A DNA stretch of 64,000 nucleotides from Acinetobacter genomosp. 15BJ (GTDB lineage Bacteria; Pseudomonadota; Gammaproteobacteria; Pseudomonadales; Moraxellaceae), in NCBI RefSeq assembly GCF_000400715.1, contig NZ_KE007347.1, forward strand, positions 877,680-941,679. Direction: 5' to 3'. Position 1 is the first letter of the stretch; each line of letters opens with the position of its first letter. The notes under the pieces were generated by a model. The model was not told where the DNA came from and ran no database searches. It worked only from the letters and a program-made list of their open reading frames with translations. This document shows positions 46,953-56,462 of this stretch, in pieces. The translations under genes were made by a program, and so were the position numbers.

Positions 46953-48176
46953 TCATTCATCCCATTCTAGAAATGGATTATCAAAGCTTTTCCATACATT
47001 TTCCCCTAGTGCCATTTCTTCATCATTTAATAAGCAAGCATTAAAGCTATGAATCAGTTCAGACTGATTCATTTCCATTCCAATCAAAACGATTTCTTGT
47101 CTGGCATCCCCAGTTAGATCGTCCCATTTCTTTTCAATAGCTTCACGACTCTGTTGATCTTCTGGCCAATGTTCATCTGGTACAGCCGCCCACCAATAAC
47201 CTGCAACCCCGTGTCTCGCCATTGCGCCGGCTTGCGACCAAGAACCTGCAAACTCTGGGTGAGATGCTAACCAGAAAAAGCCCTTTGAACGAATCACCCC
47301 TGGCCATTCAGATTGGACAAAATCAAAGAAGCGTTGCGGATGAAACGGCCGTCGAGCACTATAGACAAAACTGCTTATACCATACTCTTCAGTTTCTGGT
47401 TGATGTTCCCCTCTAAGCTCTTTTAGCCATCCTGGTGCTTGAGCTGCTTCGTGAAAATCAAATAAGTGCGTGTTCAATACAGACTTAAGATCAACCTGTC
47501 CGAATTCTGATGTCTCGATTTTTGCTCTTGGGTTAAGTGAATGAAGAATTCCAAATAGTCTGGCTTTTTCTTGTTCGTCGACTAAATCGACTTTATTCAA
47601 TACGATTACATCACAAAATTCAATTTGATCAATTAAGAGATCGACTACATTGCGTTGATCTTCTTCACCTAATGATTCTCCTCGAGATTGTAAACTGTCT
47701 AGCGAACTATAGTCTTTTAGAAAATTATAAGCATCAACCACAGTCACCATTGTATCTAGTCGAGCAAATTCATTTAATGAGATACCATTTTCATCTTCAA
47801 AAGTAAAAGTTTCAGCAACAGGTAAAGGCTCAGAAATACCTGTTGACTCAATGACCAACTGGTCAAAACGTTGATCCTCAGCTAAACGCCGTACCTCAAG
47901 TAACAGATCTTCTCTTAAAGTACAGCAAATACAGCCATTACTCATCTCAACCAGTTTCTCATCTGTTCGTGATAGCTCTGCTCCACCTTCTCGAACTAAA
48001 GCAGCATCAATATTAATTTCTGACATATCATTAACAATAACAGCAACTTTCCTGCCTTCTCGATTGTTTAAAATATGATTCAGTAGAGTCGTTTTTCCTG
48101 CACCCAAAAAACCTGATAATACCGTTACAGGAAGTTTTGATGGAGTGGCTAAAGAATGATTCATTGGCGTTCTCAC
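46953..48176 (-). CDS. zigA: COG0523 zinc metallochaperone GTPase ZigA
   Basis: A 407-residue protein. Walker [11 protein letters not shown] at about residues 21-30, the COG0523 metal site NGCICCTLR (C-x-C-C, about 80), ESTGISEP (switch II region), and [10 protein letters not shown] as the G4 motif. The C-terminal domain (about 280-390) has [16 protein letters not shown] and WFLAS-type strands. ZigA of A. baumannii binds zinc, hydrolyses GTP and supports growth under zinc limitation and calprotectin stress; this protein has the family's length and motifs. It follows the zrlA-like gene, which carries the Zur-type palindrome, and probably shares its promoter. Confidence 0.9.
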   Translation of the reverse strand: MRTPMNHSLATPSKLPVTVLSGFLGAGKTTLLNHILNNREGRKVAVIVNDMSEINIDAALVREGGAELSRTDEKLVEMSNGCICCTLREDLLLEVRRLAEDQRFDQLVIESTGISEPLPVAETFTFEDENGISLNEFARLDTMVTVVDAYNFLKDYSSLDSLQSRGESLGEEDQRNVVDLLIDQIEFCDVIVLNKVDLVDEQEKARLFGILHSLNPRAKIETSEFGQVDLKSVLNTHLFDFHEAAQAPGWLKELRGEHQPETEEYGISSFVYSARRPFHPQRFFDFVQSEWPGVIRSKGFFWLASHPEFAGSWSQAGAMARHGVAGYWWAAVPDEHWPEDQQSREAIEKKWDDLTGDARQEIVLIGMEMNQSELIHSFNACLLNDEEMALGENVWKSFDNPFLEWDE

Positions 48177-48269
48177 TGTTTAAGTTTTTAGAATCCATAC
48201 TTAAAAGCACGGAAGATTAAGCTCTAATATTGTTTAATGATTAGGATTGAGAATTGGTATGTTTTGCTT

Positions 48270-49025
48270 TCATTCGGTTTTACTCATCGTGTTGAATCGT
48301 GAGAGAACAGAATTAGAAAAATCTTTCATACACGGTGATGATGTATAACGATGATCCACACCCCATGTACGATAACCAGCAGCATCAATATGGATTTGTC
48401 CAGATTCATAGACACCCAATCCCATCTGCAGTGCTTCACCGTGATCTAACCAAAATTGGCAAAGTTTCAGTTTTGTTTCCTGAATGAATATTTGCTGTTT
48501 AGCATCTGGGTTCTGATCGCCAATTCGGAAATCTAAAGCTGCATTAAAAACATGTCTTGAACTTCCAGCTCCACCAGCACACTGATTTAATAAATTATTT
48601 CGATAAACGGATGTCACTGTGAAATTTTGAATCACTTGCTGCTCAACCAGCTGATTCAAAATATTCAGTGTTGGAATAATGTTGTTCCAAAGTTCTTGAT
48701 GGGGAACTTCATATTCATTGGCATGACACTTTTGCCAATCCTTAGCCGTCTGTAGAAATTGATAATCAGGAATATAAAAAACCAGCCCCTTATCTTTTAA
48801 AAAAGTTTTATAGGCGTTTATCTGTTGTTGATGTTCAATTTGACCCGACCATTTTAAATATGAAGATGGAGCCGTATTTTGTTGTGAAAAATTGGAGATA
48901 TTATTGATTTTATTCGAAAAGGATGAATTTTTAATAATAGGATAAGCCATTTGTTTAGGGCTTGGGGTATTGTATTGACATGCTGAAACACAAAAAATAA
49001 ATCCTAAAAGATAAATATTCCTCAT
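48270..49025 (-). CDS. zrlA: Zinc-regulated M15-type peptidase lipoprotein (ZrlA-like)
   Basis: About 251 residues from the ATG at 49025 (GGTGGTG lies just upstream). Lipoprotein signal MRNIYLLGFIFCVSAC, with Cys16 as lipid anchor. The peptidase M15-type domain has SSRHVFNAALDFRIG (metal His and Asp, H-x6-D) and QIHIDAAGYRTWG (metal His). M15 enzymes cut D-Ala-D-Ala or D,L bonds in peptidoglycan. In A. baumannii ZrlA is a zinc-regulated peptidase that keeps the wall sound under zinc starvation; the position next to zigA and the Zur box agree. Confidence 0.85.
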   Translation of the reverse strand: MRNIYLLGFIFCVSACQYNTPSPKQMAYPIIKNSSFSNKINNISNFSQQNTAPSSYLKWSGQIEHQQQINAYKTFLKDKGLVFYIPDYQFLQTAKDWQKCHANEYEVPHQELWNNIIPTLNILNQLVEQQVIQNFTVTSVYRNNLLNQCAGGAGSSRHVFNAALDFRIGDQNPDAKQQIFIQETKLKLCQFWLDHGEALQMGLGVYESGQIHIDAAGYRTWGVDHRYTSSPCMKDFSNSVLSRFNTMSKTE

Positions 49026-49073
49026 GTCGATACACCACCACCCAATCATCAAAGTACAGATGGTAATTTTATT

Positions 49074-49111
49074 ACCATTAATTGTTATGTTATAACATAA
49101 CAATTAATGGT
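49074..49111. promoter_or_regulatory. Zur box: perfect 38-bp palindrome before zrlA-zigA
   Basis: The centre reads TGTTATGTTATAACATAACA and the symmetry extends without error to 19 bp on each arm. The core matches the A. baumannii Zur operator type (ATGTTATAACAT). It lies 48 bp upstream of the zrlA start and 36 bp after the stop of the membrane protein gene. Confidence 0.85.
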
Positions 49112-49147
49112 GCAAGCTCAAACATCAAACAAATAACTCTTAGCTGG

Positions 49148-49570
49148 TTAGGACTGAGCATTATCTCCTTTTATTCTTCGACGAATTTCTTCACGCCACT
49201 TTGCAGCATTATCTTGTTGCTTATTGAGTACAACACCAAGCATATAGGCCGTCACTGCAGCACTGATGAGCGCGATACCACTTTCATAAATGATATCAAT
49301 GACAAATTCAAATATGCCTTCTGATAAAAAGCTCAATGTACCTGAATATTTAAGAAATTTTGCAATCGCAACAATCACAATGCCTAAAAGTGCACCAGCC
49401 CAGAGAAAAAATTTATGGATATTGATCGGGGCAGTTATTTCATCAATTTGATCAGGATATTCACGGTAGTATTCCACCTCTTCATCCGTAACTTCAGGCG
49501 AAGATTTGAAAAATAACCGCATAAAAAGTGTGTCATGATCTAGTTTTAAGCCTTTTTTCATTCTCAACAT
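49148..49570 (-). CDS. Small membrane protein of unknown function
   Basis: A 140-residue protein. A charged N-terminus (EVTDEEVEYYREYPDQIDEI) precedes two membrane helices, FFLWAGALLGIVIVAIAKFL and IYESGIALISAAVTAYMLGVV, and a basic tail. There is no signal peptide. No family is recognised. It is upstream of the zrlA-zigA pair on the same strand but the Zur box separates them, so it is probably a separate unit. Confidence 0.6.
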   Translation of the reverse strand: MLRMKKGLKLDHDTLFMRLFFKSSPEVTDEEVEYYREYPDQIDEITAPINIHKFFLWAGALLGIVIVAIAKFLKYSGTLSFLSEGIFEFVIDIIYESGIALISAAVTAYMLGVVLNKQQDNAAKWREEIRRRIKGDNAQS

Positions 49571-49847
49571 CTATATTTTTAAATTGATAACATGTTAGCT
49601 ATTTTTGATTTGCTAATAAATAAACGCTTAAGCTAAACATTTTAGGCCTATAATAAAAAAAACTTAAAATTGTTAAGCAAAATTTAACGATTAAATGCCC
49701 GAAAAATCGTCTACAGTAATGAAATCTAATAATTATTCATGTAAAAAACTTATTATTATTCATTAAAAATAATTAAGTATTCTCTTTAAAAAAAAGATTT
49801 CTTTGTTATAGTATTTCTCCAATGGTTTCCATAAAGAGATCAATCGG
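49571..49847. other. Divergent promoter region, AT-rich
   Basis: A likely -10 box (TTATAGTAT, near 49808) serves the rightward gene. An AATAATTATTCAT stretch near 49730 looks a little like a Fur site but is too AT-rich to judge. AAGAGAT at about 49833 is the ribosome site for the GTG start. Confidence 0.4.
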
Positions 49848-50303
49848 GTGTTGATGCTTGGAAGATTGCTTGGGTTCTATGCAATCTTTTTACAAATCGC
49901 TGTGTTCTTACAGCCATTGCTGCCAGAGAAATATCAAGTTTCTCCAGTATGTGAGACTATTACCCAAATTTTATTACAAGACCATCATTCTACCTCTCCA
50001 CTCCATAACCATCATCATATTGCTGCTCAGCATGATACTGCACATGAGCATCAAGTTTTTTCAGCTGAAGTTAAAACGTCGGCAAGTCACCATCACCACC
50101 ATGATGCAAACCATCAGTGTCAATACTGTGTGGTGTATAGTCATGTACTGCCTTTACCAGATGTCGATCTAAAGCAAATTCTAGTCCGAATTCAGGTTCG
50201 CTTTCTGGCTTTTATTGAAAACTATTTACATGTTTTCTTTCAGCTTCAACAACTCTTTCTCACTCCTCAGGGCCGAGCTCCCCCTCTCTTACTATCATTC
50301 TGA
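49848..50303 (+). CDS. His-rich DUF2946-like protein
   Basis: A protein of 149-151 residues (GTG 49848 or ATG 49854). An N-terminal hydrophobic segment (LLGFYAIFLQIAVFLQPLLP) may be a signal anchor. The middle has dense histidine clusters (LHNHHHIAAQHD, SHHHHHDANHQ) and then CQYCVVYSHVLPLPD, the C-x-x-C plus hydrophobic segment of DUF2946 proteins. The last quarter has a second hydrophobic helix. The His/Cys content suggests zinc or copper binding at the membrane. It precedes the cyd operon by about 145 bp on the same strand. Confidence 0.65.
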   Translation: MLMLGRLLGFYAIFLQIAVFLQPLLPEKYQVSPVCETITQILLQDHHSTSPLHNHHHIAAQHDTAHEHQVFSAEVKTSASHHHHHDANHQCQYCVVYSHVLPLPDVDLKQILVRIQVRFLAFIENYLHVFFQLQQLFLTPQGRAPPLLLSF

Positions 50304-50358
50304 CTTGAAGCTCAAAACTTTTTAGTTTTGAAAAACTTTTATTCAAGAGATTATAGTA

Positions 50359-50451
50359 ATGTTTTCTTTTTCTAATCATACGCTTAATTGGGTAGAGCTT
50401 TATTCAACCTTAAGTTTATCTCATCAGCAACAAGATGAGGTGCTGTCATGA
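50359..50451 (+). CDS. Possible 30-residue leader peptide overlapping cydA
   Basis: An ATG at 50359 opens 30 codons, and its TGA overlaps the cydA ATG (ATGA, 50448-50451), which would give translational coupling. No strong ribosome site is seen in front of it. There are no Cys runs or rare-codon repeats that would mark it as a sensing leader. It may be chance. Confidence 0.3.
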   Translation: MFSFSNHTLNWVELYSTLSLSHQQQDEVLS

Positions 50452-51893
50452 CTTTAGGTTTTACTGCACTCGAACTAGCACGAATACAATTTGCTTTTAC
50501 CGTTTCTTTTCATATTATTTTCCCTGCAATCTCTATCGGACTTGCTAGCTTTCTGGCTGTTTTAGAATGGCGCTGGCTACGGACCAAAGATCCTATTTAT
50601 AAAGACTTGTTTAAGTATTGGGTCAAAATCTTTGCGGTTGCCTTTGGGATGGGCGTCGTTTCAGGCGTAGTGATGAGTTACCAGTTTGGTACTAACTGGA
50701 GTGAATTTTCTCGTATTGCTGGAAGTGTCACAGGCCCACTTCTCACTTATGAAGTCCTAAGTGCTTTCTTCTTGGAGGCTGGCTTCCTTGGCATCATGCT
50801 CTTTGGTTGGGGTCGTGTTAGTCCCAAAGCACATTTCTTTGCCACCTTGATGGTTGCCATCGGTACCTGTATTTCCATGTTCTGGATTCTGTCTTCCAAT
50901 AGTTGGATGCAGACACCACAAGGTTTTAGCATTGAAAATGGCATTATTGTGCCGACAGACTGGTGGGCAATTGTCTTTAATCCATCTTTCCCTTATCGAC
51001 TGGTACATATGGCGATTGCAGCCTTTATGGTTGCAGCTTTATTGGTTGCGGCAACTGCTGCTTGGCATTTGCTTAAAGGCCGCCGTGATGCCTTGGTCAA
51101 GACCTCATTTTCTATGGCAATGTGGCTCATTCTGGTCTTGGCACCCTTACAAGTATTTGTTGGGGATGCACATGGTCTGAATACTTTAGAACATCAACCT
51201 GCAAAACTTGCAGCAATGGAAGGTCATTGGGAGACCAATTATGATGAAGGGATGCCGCTGTACTTATTTGGTGTTCCTGATATGCAAGAAGAACGCACCA
51301 AATATGCTATTGCAATTCCAAATCTAGGCAGTCTGATTTTGACTCATTCTATGGATGGTACGGTCAAAGGCTTAAAAGACTTCGCTCCAGAAGACCGACC
51401 AAACTCTACCATTGTGTTTTGGAGTTTCCGTGTCATGGTTGGCTTAGGTATGCTCATGCTTTTGCTTGCCTTCACTGGGGCTTGGCTCAGAAAAACAGGA
51501 AAACTTTTTGAAAATAAATGGTTTCATCGCTTTGCTTTAGTCATGGGACCCTCAGGATTTATCGCGGTACTGGCAGGTTGGTTTACTACAGAAGTTGGTC
51601 GCCAGCCTTGGGTGGTTTATGGGGTAATGCGGACCAAAGATGCTCTTTCTCCTGTTTCAGCCGAACAAGTCGGTCTTACCTTAATTATCTTTGTGGTGGT
51701 GTACTGTGTTGTGTTTGGAATTGGGATCTATTACATGCTGAAACTTATGCATAAAGGTCCTCAATTCGTTGAGGCTGTGGATCTTGAGCCCGCAGGTCAT
51801 GGACACTTCAAAACACCAATGCGTCCTTTAAGTGCGGTCGATGAAAGCATTGATCAACAAGACCCAACTAAAGAGGAGAAACACCATGATTGA
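50448..51893 (+). CDS. cydA: Cytochrome bd-type (CIO) ubiquinol oxidase subunit I
   Basis: A 481-residue membrane protein with nine predicted helices. His22 in FTVSFHIIFPAISIG is the likely heme ligand near the periplasmic side; GMGVVSGVVMSYQFGTNW and GWFTTEVGRQPWVVYG are strong CydA marks. The Q-loop is short, as in cyanide-insensitive oxidases (CioA) rather than E. coli CydA. It oxidises ubiquinol and reduces oxygen to water at low oxygen or under stress without a copper center. Its end overlaps the start of cydB. Confidence 0.93.
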   Translation: MTLGFTALELARIQFAFTVSFHIIFPAISIGLASFLAVLEWRWLRTKDPIYKDLFKYWVKIFAVAFGMGVVSGVVMSYQFGTNWSEFSRIAGSVTGPLLTYEVLSAFFLEAGFLGIMLFGWGRVSPKAHFFATLMVAIGTCISMFWILSSNSWMQTPQGFSIENGIIVPTDWWAIVFNPSFPYRLVHMAIAAFMVAALLVAATAAWHLLKGRRDALVKTSFSMAMWLILVLAPLQVFVGDAHGLNTLEHQPAKLAAMEGHWETNYDEGMPLYLFGVPDMQEERTKYAIAIPNLGSLILTHSMDGTVKGLKDFAPEDRPNSTIVFWSFRVMVGLGMLMLLLAFTGAWLRKTGKLFENKWFHRFALVMGPSGFIAVLAGWFTTEVGRQPWVVYGVMRTKDALSPVSAEQVGLTLIIFVVVYCVVFGIGIYYMLKLMHKGPQFVEAVDLEPAGHGHFKTPMRPLSAVDESIDQQDPTKEEKHHD

Positions 51894-52890
51894 TTTATCT
51901 CTGATTTGGGTCGGCATTATCGGACTGGGTGTCCTGATCTATGTCATTTTAGATGGTTTTGATCTCGGTATCGGGATTCTGTTCCCTTTCATTAAAAACA
52001 GCGCAGAACGTGATGTGATGATGAACACCGTGGCACCGGTCTGGGATGGTAATGAAACATGGATGGTACTCGGTGGAGCTGGCTTATTTGCCGCCTTTCC
52101 ACTGGTCTATTCAACTGTGCTGTCTGCCTTGTATATGCCGATTACCTTGATGGTGATTGCATTGATTTTCCGTGGCGTTGCTTTTGAATTCCGCTTTAAG
52201 GCCAATCGCACCAAACATTTATGGGATCAAGCTTTTATCTGGGGTTCAATTCTCTCTAGCTTCCTACAAGGTGTGATTTTAGGTGCTTATATTCAAGGGA
52301 TTCAAACTACCAATGGTATTTTCTCAGGTTCAGGCTTAGATTGGCTAACTCCTTTCGCCTTATTTACTGGGCTGGGCGTGGTTGCCATGTATGCAGCGTT
52401 AGGCTGTGGCTGGCTGATTATGAAAACCGACCATGAATTACAAGATAAGATGTATGGGCTGATGCCTAAACTGATCATCTTACTGTTTGTCGTGTTTGCA
52501 GGTGTTAGTTTATACACGCCACTGACTCATCCAGAAATAGCAGCACGTTGGTTTGCATTACCAAATCTACTGTATTTTAGCCCTGTGCCCATCTTGGTCT
52601 TGCTATTTACATTCTTGATTTTAAAGGCATGCAAACAGCGTCAGGAATTAAAGCCCTTTATCTTTACCTTAGCCCTAGTGTTCTTGGCCTTTACAGGTTT
52701 TGTGATTAGTCTATGGCCGAATATAATTCCACCATCAGTCACAATTTGGGAAGCAGCCGCACCGTATTCTAGTCAAAAATTTGCACTGGTTGGCGCTGTG
52801 ATTCTCATTCCAATTATTATCGGCTATACCATTCTGTCGTACTGGGTATTCAGAGATAAAGTACGGGTTGGTGATACAGGCTACCACTAG
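51886..52890 (+). CDS. cydB: Cytochrome bd-type (CIO) ubiquinol oxidase subunit II
   Basis: A 334-residue membrane protein with about nine helices, starting at the ATG at 51886 inside the last codons of subunit I. YVILDGFDLGIGILFPF, MMNTVAPVWDGNETWMVLGGAGLFAAFP and LSALYMPITLMVIALIFRGVAFEFR are the classic CydB blocks. It binds no heme but holds the quinol oxidase together. AAAGAGGAGAAACACC is its ribosome site. Confidence 0.95.
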   Translation: MIDLSLIWVGIIGLGVLIYVILDGFDLGIGILFPFIKNSAERDVMMNTVAPVWDGNETWMVLGGAGLFAAFPLVYSTVLSALYMPITLMVIALIFRGVAFEFRFKANRTKHLWDQAFIWGSILSSFLQGVILGAYIQGIQTTNGIFSGSGLDWLTPFALFTGLGVVAMYAALGCGWLIMKTDHELQDKMYGLMPKLIILLFVVFAGVSLYTPLTHPEIAARWFALPNLLYFSPVPILVLLFTFLILKACKQRQELKPFIFTLALVFLAFTGFVISLWPNIIPPSVTIWEAAAPYSSQKFALVGAVILIPIIIGYTILSYWVFRDKVRVGDTGYH

Positions 52891-52901
52891 GATGCAATCA
52901 A

Positions 52902-53009
52902 ATGAAATTATCAAAAACACAATGGTTTATTGTACTTTGGTTAGCTGGATTTCTAGGCTTGTTGGTGATTGCAATGTTCTTTCGAGTATTGCTAAAACTC
53001 GCCTACTAG
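52902..53009 (+). CDS. DUF2474-like small subunit of the bd oxidase
   Basis: A 35-residue protein with one helix: KLSKTQWFIVLWLAGFLGLL and on to a basic end. The start WF-x-x-LW-x-AG fits DUF2474 proteins, which lie after CIO-type cydAB genes and are counterparts of CydX. It starts 11 bp after cydB and would stabilise the oxidase complex. Confidence 0.8.
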   Translation: MKLSKTQWFIVLWLAGFLGLLVIAMFFRVLLKLAY

Positions 53010-53032
53010 GCTGAGTTCTTTTCTTTCATTTA

Positions 53033-53060
53033 AAAAGACTATACTCAGGTATAGTCTTTT
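53033..53060 (+). terminator. Terminator of the cyd operon
   Basis: AAAAGACTATAC-tcag-GTATAGTCTTTT, a perfect 12-bp stem with a four-base loop and a T-run. Confidence 0.92.
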
Positions 53061-53364
53061 GATGAACAATAACAAATTTCAAATTAAAGAATAGAAGTCT
53101 TGTTACTGTGGCAGACAATCTGGGTTTTCTGATTTATCAGCTTTTTTTACAAACTAAATAGATAAAGACTAAGCCATTTGCCAAAAATAAAAATTGAGAT
53201 GTATGCGATTGTTTTTGACCATTCCATATCTAAAAAAAAGCGTGACTGATATGTATAAAAATGTCTCGAGTTTCCGACAGAGTAAAATTCAGAAGTGCTG
53301 AAAAGCGTGCTAACATCGACGTACTGACAATCCATCATGTCAATTTATTTGAAAGGGTTCCACT
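53061..53364. other. Intergenic region before the SRPBCC gene
   Basis: No supported gene. A CTGAT-tt-ATCAG stem with seven T's (53130-53149) may be a second small terminator. Confidence 0.4.
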
Positions 53365-53796
53365 ATGCTAAAAACACAACAAGTCAAGATAATACAAGAA
53401 TTCAATGCGCCCATAGATAAGGTTTTTGCCGTTCTAAGTGAACATGAAAATCTGAACAAAATCTTTGCTCCAGCAAAAATCACGCGTATTAGTAATGGCA
53501 AAGATGCCCGTAATGGTGTTGGCTCTGCGCGAAAACTCTCCATTCCGTTAGCACCGTCATTCGTTGAAACCAACTTGGTTTACCAAGAAAATGAATTGAT
53601 CGAATATGCAATTACCAGTGGCATTAGTCCGATTAAAGCACATCGTGGAATCATGAAATTTAGTGATTTAGGTGGTGATCGCACTCGACTGGATTACACT
53701 ATTAGCTTTAAAGGTCGTGTTCCATTTATTGGTCCAATTATTAAAGCGGCACTACAAAATGGGATCAACCGCGGGCTGAAAAAACTGAAATTTTAA
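53365..53796 (+). CDS. SRPBCC (START-like) family protein
   Basis: A 143-residue protein. VKIIQEFNAPIDKVFAVLSEHENLNKIFAP at the start, VETNLVYQENELIEYAITSG and the long C-terminal helix IIKAALQNGINRGLKKLK fit the helix-grip fold that binds lipids or other hydrophobic ligands. It resembles polyketide cyclase/dehydrase-like and coenzyme-Q-binding members, but the ligand is unknown. It is convergent with the transporter pseudogene. Confidence 0.8.
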   Translation: MLKTQQVKIIQEFNAPIDKVFAVLSEHENLNKIFAPAKITRISNGKDARNGVGSARKLSIPLAPSFVETNLVYQENELIEYAITSGISPIKAHRGIMKFSDLGGDRTRLDYTISFKGRVPFIGPIIKAALQNGINRGLKKLKF

Positions 53797-53814
53797 TGCT
53801 GTTCATAAGCATCA

Positions 53815-53845
53815 CCTTGACGGTTTGATTATCTTACCGTCAAGG
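53815..53845. terminator. Hairpin between two convergent genes
   Basis: CCTTGACGGT and ACCGTCAAGG form a perfect 10-bp stem with an 11-base loop. It lies between the SRPBCC stop and the transporter stop and can serve both. The T-run is weak. Confidence 0.75.
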
Positions 53846-53858
53846 ATCTAGTTTGAAA

Positions 53859-55115
53859 TTAAGATATCACTGTACCGATTGGTTCTTTTCGAGTAGAAGA
53901 ATGGTCTGGCTTCCGCAGTAAAATGAATGCAGAGATCGCGGCCAATAAAATCATTGGTATGCTTGATGCGATCACCACAATCTCACTTTGCCCCGTCCCC
54001 AATAAATAACCTGCTACTAACGGACCTGCAAAGGCGCCTAGTCTCCCCACAGCAACCGCAGCCCCCACTCCCGTGCCTCGCATTTCAGTGGGATAATATT
54101 TTGCAGCCAAGGTGTATAAAATTGACTGACACCCGATCACGAACATTCCACAACTTGTAGCAAAGAAAATAAAGCTTAATGCACTTTGGGAATATGCCAA
54201 ACCAATCAATGAAGCTAGAATACCCGCATAAACACTGGCAACAATAAAGAATTTATTGAGTCGATCCAACATCAAACCTAAAATTAATACACCGATAGAA
54301 CCACCTAAATTAAAACCAATTTGAATATAACTGGCTTGTTGCTTATTTAGCCCTAGTCCCGAGATTAAAGTCGGTAACCAATTTTGGAACAATGCTAAAA
54401 CCAGTAAAGTACCAAAAAAGCTGAGCCAAAGACTAAATGTGGTCATGATCCTTGGTTTTGCAAAAAGCACAGTCGTAACACTTGGTTTTTTAATGGCGAC
54501 TTGAGGAACTTTATTTAAATAAGCTTTTGATTCAGGTAAAAATAAAATAAGAATAGGGACCAAAAGTAAGGGTGCAATCCCACCAATATAAAAGATATGT
54601 CGCCATTCATGATCTGCGGTCAAAGATAAAGCAACCACTGAGCTTAAAACACCACCTATTGGCATACCACAATACATCGCACTGACAGCCGTTGCTTTAT
54701 ATTTTTCAGGGACAGCTTCCGAAACCATGGTAATCACAATCGGTAAAGCACCTCCCATACCTAAGCCCGTCAGGAAGCGAACTAAAAGTAAGGTGTTCAA
54801 ATCTTAGGTAAAGGGTGTCAGTAACGACATCAGACCAAAAATTGCGATCGAAGTGATAAATACTTTTTTGCGGCCAATCGAGTCCGCAACTCGTCCTGCA
54901 ATCAATGCACCTGGTAATGTGCCTAGAACAGCAGCACTAAACACCCATCCCATCTCGGTACTATTTAACAACATTTCTGCTTTCATCCGTGGTGCAGCAA
55001 CCCCCATAGATTGCAGATCAAATCCTTCAATAATCGCAAAAATGAAACATAGGATGAGTGTAATCACGATTGCTTGTTTTGAAGCGCCTGCCTCTCTATT
55101 GATCTCTTTTAACAT
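53859..55115 (-). pseudogene. AAHS-type MFS transporter interrupted by an in-frame TAA
   Basis: If read through, the frame from the ATG at 55115 would give 418 residues, full length for an aromatic acid:H+ symporter. The first 103 residues carry GFDLQSMGVAAPRMKAEM and GRVADSIGRKKVF, the substrate and loop 2-3 motifs of the AAHS family. A TAA (54806-54804) follows LLTPFT; the frame goes on with DLNTLLLVRFLTGLGMGGAL, so the codon was probably CAA (Gln) changed by one base. Everything after it is intact, including YYPTEMRGTGVGAAVAVGR. The gene is probably dead unless the stop is suppressed or translation restarts at the TTG at 54800. It could once have imported an aromatic acid. Confidence 0.88.
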
Positions 55116-55277
55116 TGTTATCTTCCCTTTTTGATTCTTCCAGTTTATCGATCTAAAATTCCAAATATCGATTTAAATATCCTTTAAGTCGCTAAAAAGA
55201 CTAGCAGAGCGAATATAGTTACGCAATATGTATTAAAATTATGCAATATGTAATTCAAATAACTGGAGGAGTCTCAT

Positions 55278-55712
55278 TTGAAATATAAGAAAAAGATCAT
55301 TTTAAAATCGCTATTATTGGCTCCAGTTCCCTTACTCTGCTTGATGGCTGTGCTGTTTATTCTCATGAACAATCAGTTTAAATTCGGTTCAATATTTGCA
55401 GTTATTGTTGGGCATCTTCTGGTTTATTTGGGTTATTGCCTTTTGACCGTTCCATTTTCATTCTTGTTCTCTCTTGTCTTAAACCGCTATCAGTATCTGA
55501 ATTTTCTGACAATCTGCTTAAGCTCATTAGTCGTTGCGGCACCTTTTTTTACTCTTTTAGGTTGGGGTCACACAGGTCAACTCCCAAAGCAATGGTGGCT
55601 GGTCTATGCGGATATTTTTTCCTTGTTTATCGCGCTCATTCCAGCGGTCTGTTACTGGCTATTTTTAATTAATTTTAAGTCAGATCAAAAACAGAGCAAG
55701 CCCTGTTCATAA
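55278..55712 (+). CDS. Four-helix membrane protein of unknown function
   Basis: A 144-residue protein with a TTG start, supported by a strong GGAGGA ribosome site seven bases before it. Four hydrophobic helices alternate with short loops; the N-terminus is basic (MKYKKKIILK). No family is recognised. Its end overlaps by six bases the end of the convergent HAD gene. Confidence 0.65.
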   Translation: MKYKKKIILKSLLLAPVPLLCLMAVLFILMNNQFKFGSIFAVIVGHLLVYLGYCLLTVPFSFLFSLVLNRYQYLNFLTICLSSLVVAAPFFTLLGWGHTGQLPKQWWLVYADIFSLFIALIPAVCYWLFLINFKSDQKQSKPCS

Positions 55713-56381
55713 AATTTTAGTTAAATCAGATAAGTGCTGAATGGTATGAGTCAGATCTAAGGCTAATTTATTCGGTAGATTTTTCGGGTTATACCAACAG
55801 GTCGATATCTGACATGAGGCAGCGCCTTTCATATCTGCTTCAAGACTATCTCCAATAAATAATACTTCTTCTTTGGCAATCTGGCTTCTCTGTAAACATG
55901 TTACAAAAAAGCGTTGATCTGGTTTTTCATAACCCACATCATCTGAAATATATAAATCAGAGAAATGGGGCAATAAGCCAGCCAAACCTAGACGAGCTCT
56001 TTGTTGACTGAGAATACTATTGGATGCAGCAAATAACTTATATTTTTGACTTAAATAATGAATAGCTTCAGCTGCACCAGCTTCAAGCGTATGTTCTTTG
56101 GCTAAATTTCCCTGAAAGGTGTCACGGAAATGATCATAATTAAGCTCAACGTTTAATGCCCGAAATAATTCTTTAAATCGATTATTAATTACATCTTGTA
56201 TAGTAATTTGACCTAACTTCTGCTTTTCCCATAAATGATGATTAATGTCCTTATAGGTTAAATAGGTCAAATCATCATGATCTAAATCAAATTCAGCAAA
56301 AGATTGAATAAAGGCAGAGCGGTTAGCGACACTAAAATTCAGTAAAGTATCATCAATATCAAAGAATATAGCCTTGTACAT
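55707..56381 (-). CDS. HAD-superfamily hydrolase, YjjG-like nucleotidase
   Basis: A 224-residue protein. Motif I FFDIDDTLLNFS (nucleophile Asp and helper Asp), motif II LFAASNSILSQQRARLGLAGLL, motif III with YISDDVGYEKPDQRFF (Lys) and motif IV EVLFIGDSLEADMKGA are all present. The C1 cap (about residues 15-95) fits YjjG, which dephosphorylates pyrimidine nucleotides, including non-canonical ones. The exact substrate is not certain. Confidence 0.88.
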   Translation of the reverse strand: MYKAIFFDIDDTLLNFSVANRSAFIQSFAEFDLDHDDLTYLTYKDINHHLWEKQKLGQITIQDVINNRFKELFRALNVELNYDHFRDTFQGNLAKEHTLEAGAAEAIHYLSQKYKLFAASNSILSQQRARLGLAGLLPHFSDLYISDDVGYEKPDQRFFVTCLQRSQIAKEEVLFIGDSLEADMKGAASCQISTCWYNPKNLPNKLALDLTHTIQHLSDLTKIL

Positions 56382-56462
56382 CTGAGCAATCTTACAACCG
56401 AAGTAAATATTTAGATAATTTTATTATACCGAGTGATAAAAGAGCAAGCCGATGCGGCCTGC

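Noticed and set aside
53147..53338. 63-codon leftward ORF after the cyd operon
   Set aside because: No ribosome site, unusual composition and no recognisable domain; it overlaps a likely promoter region.
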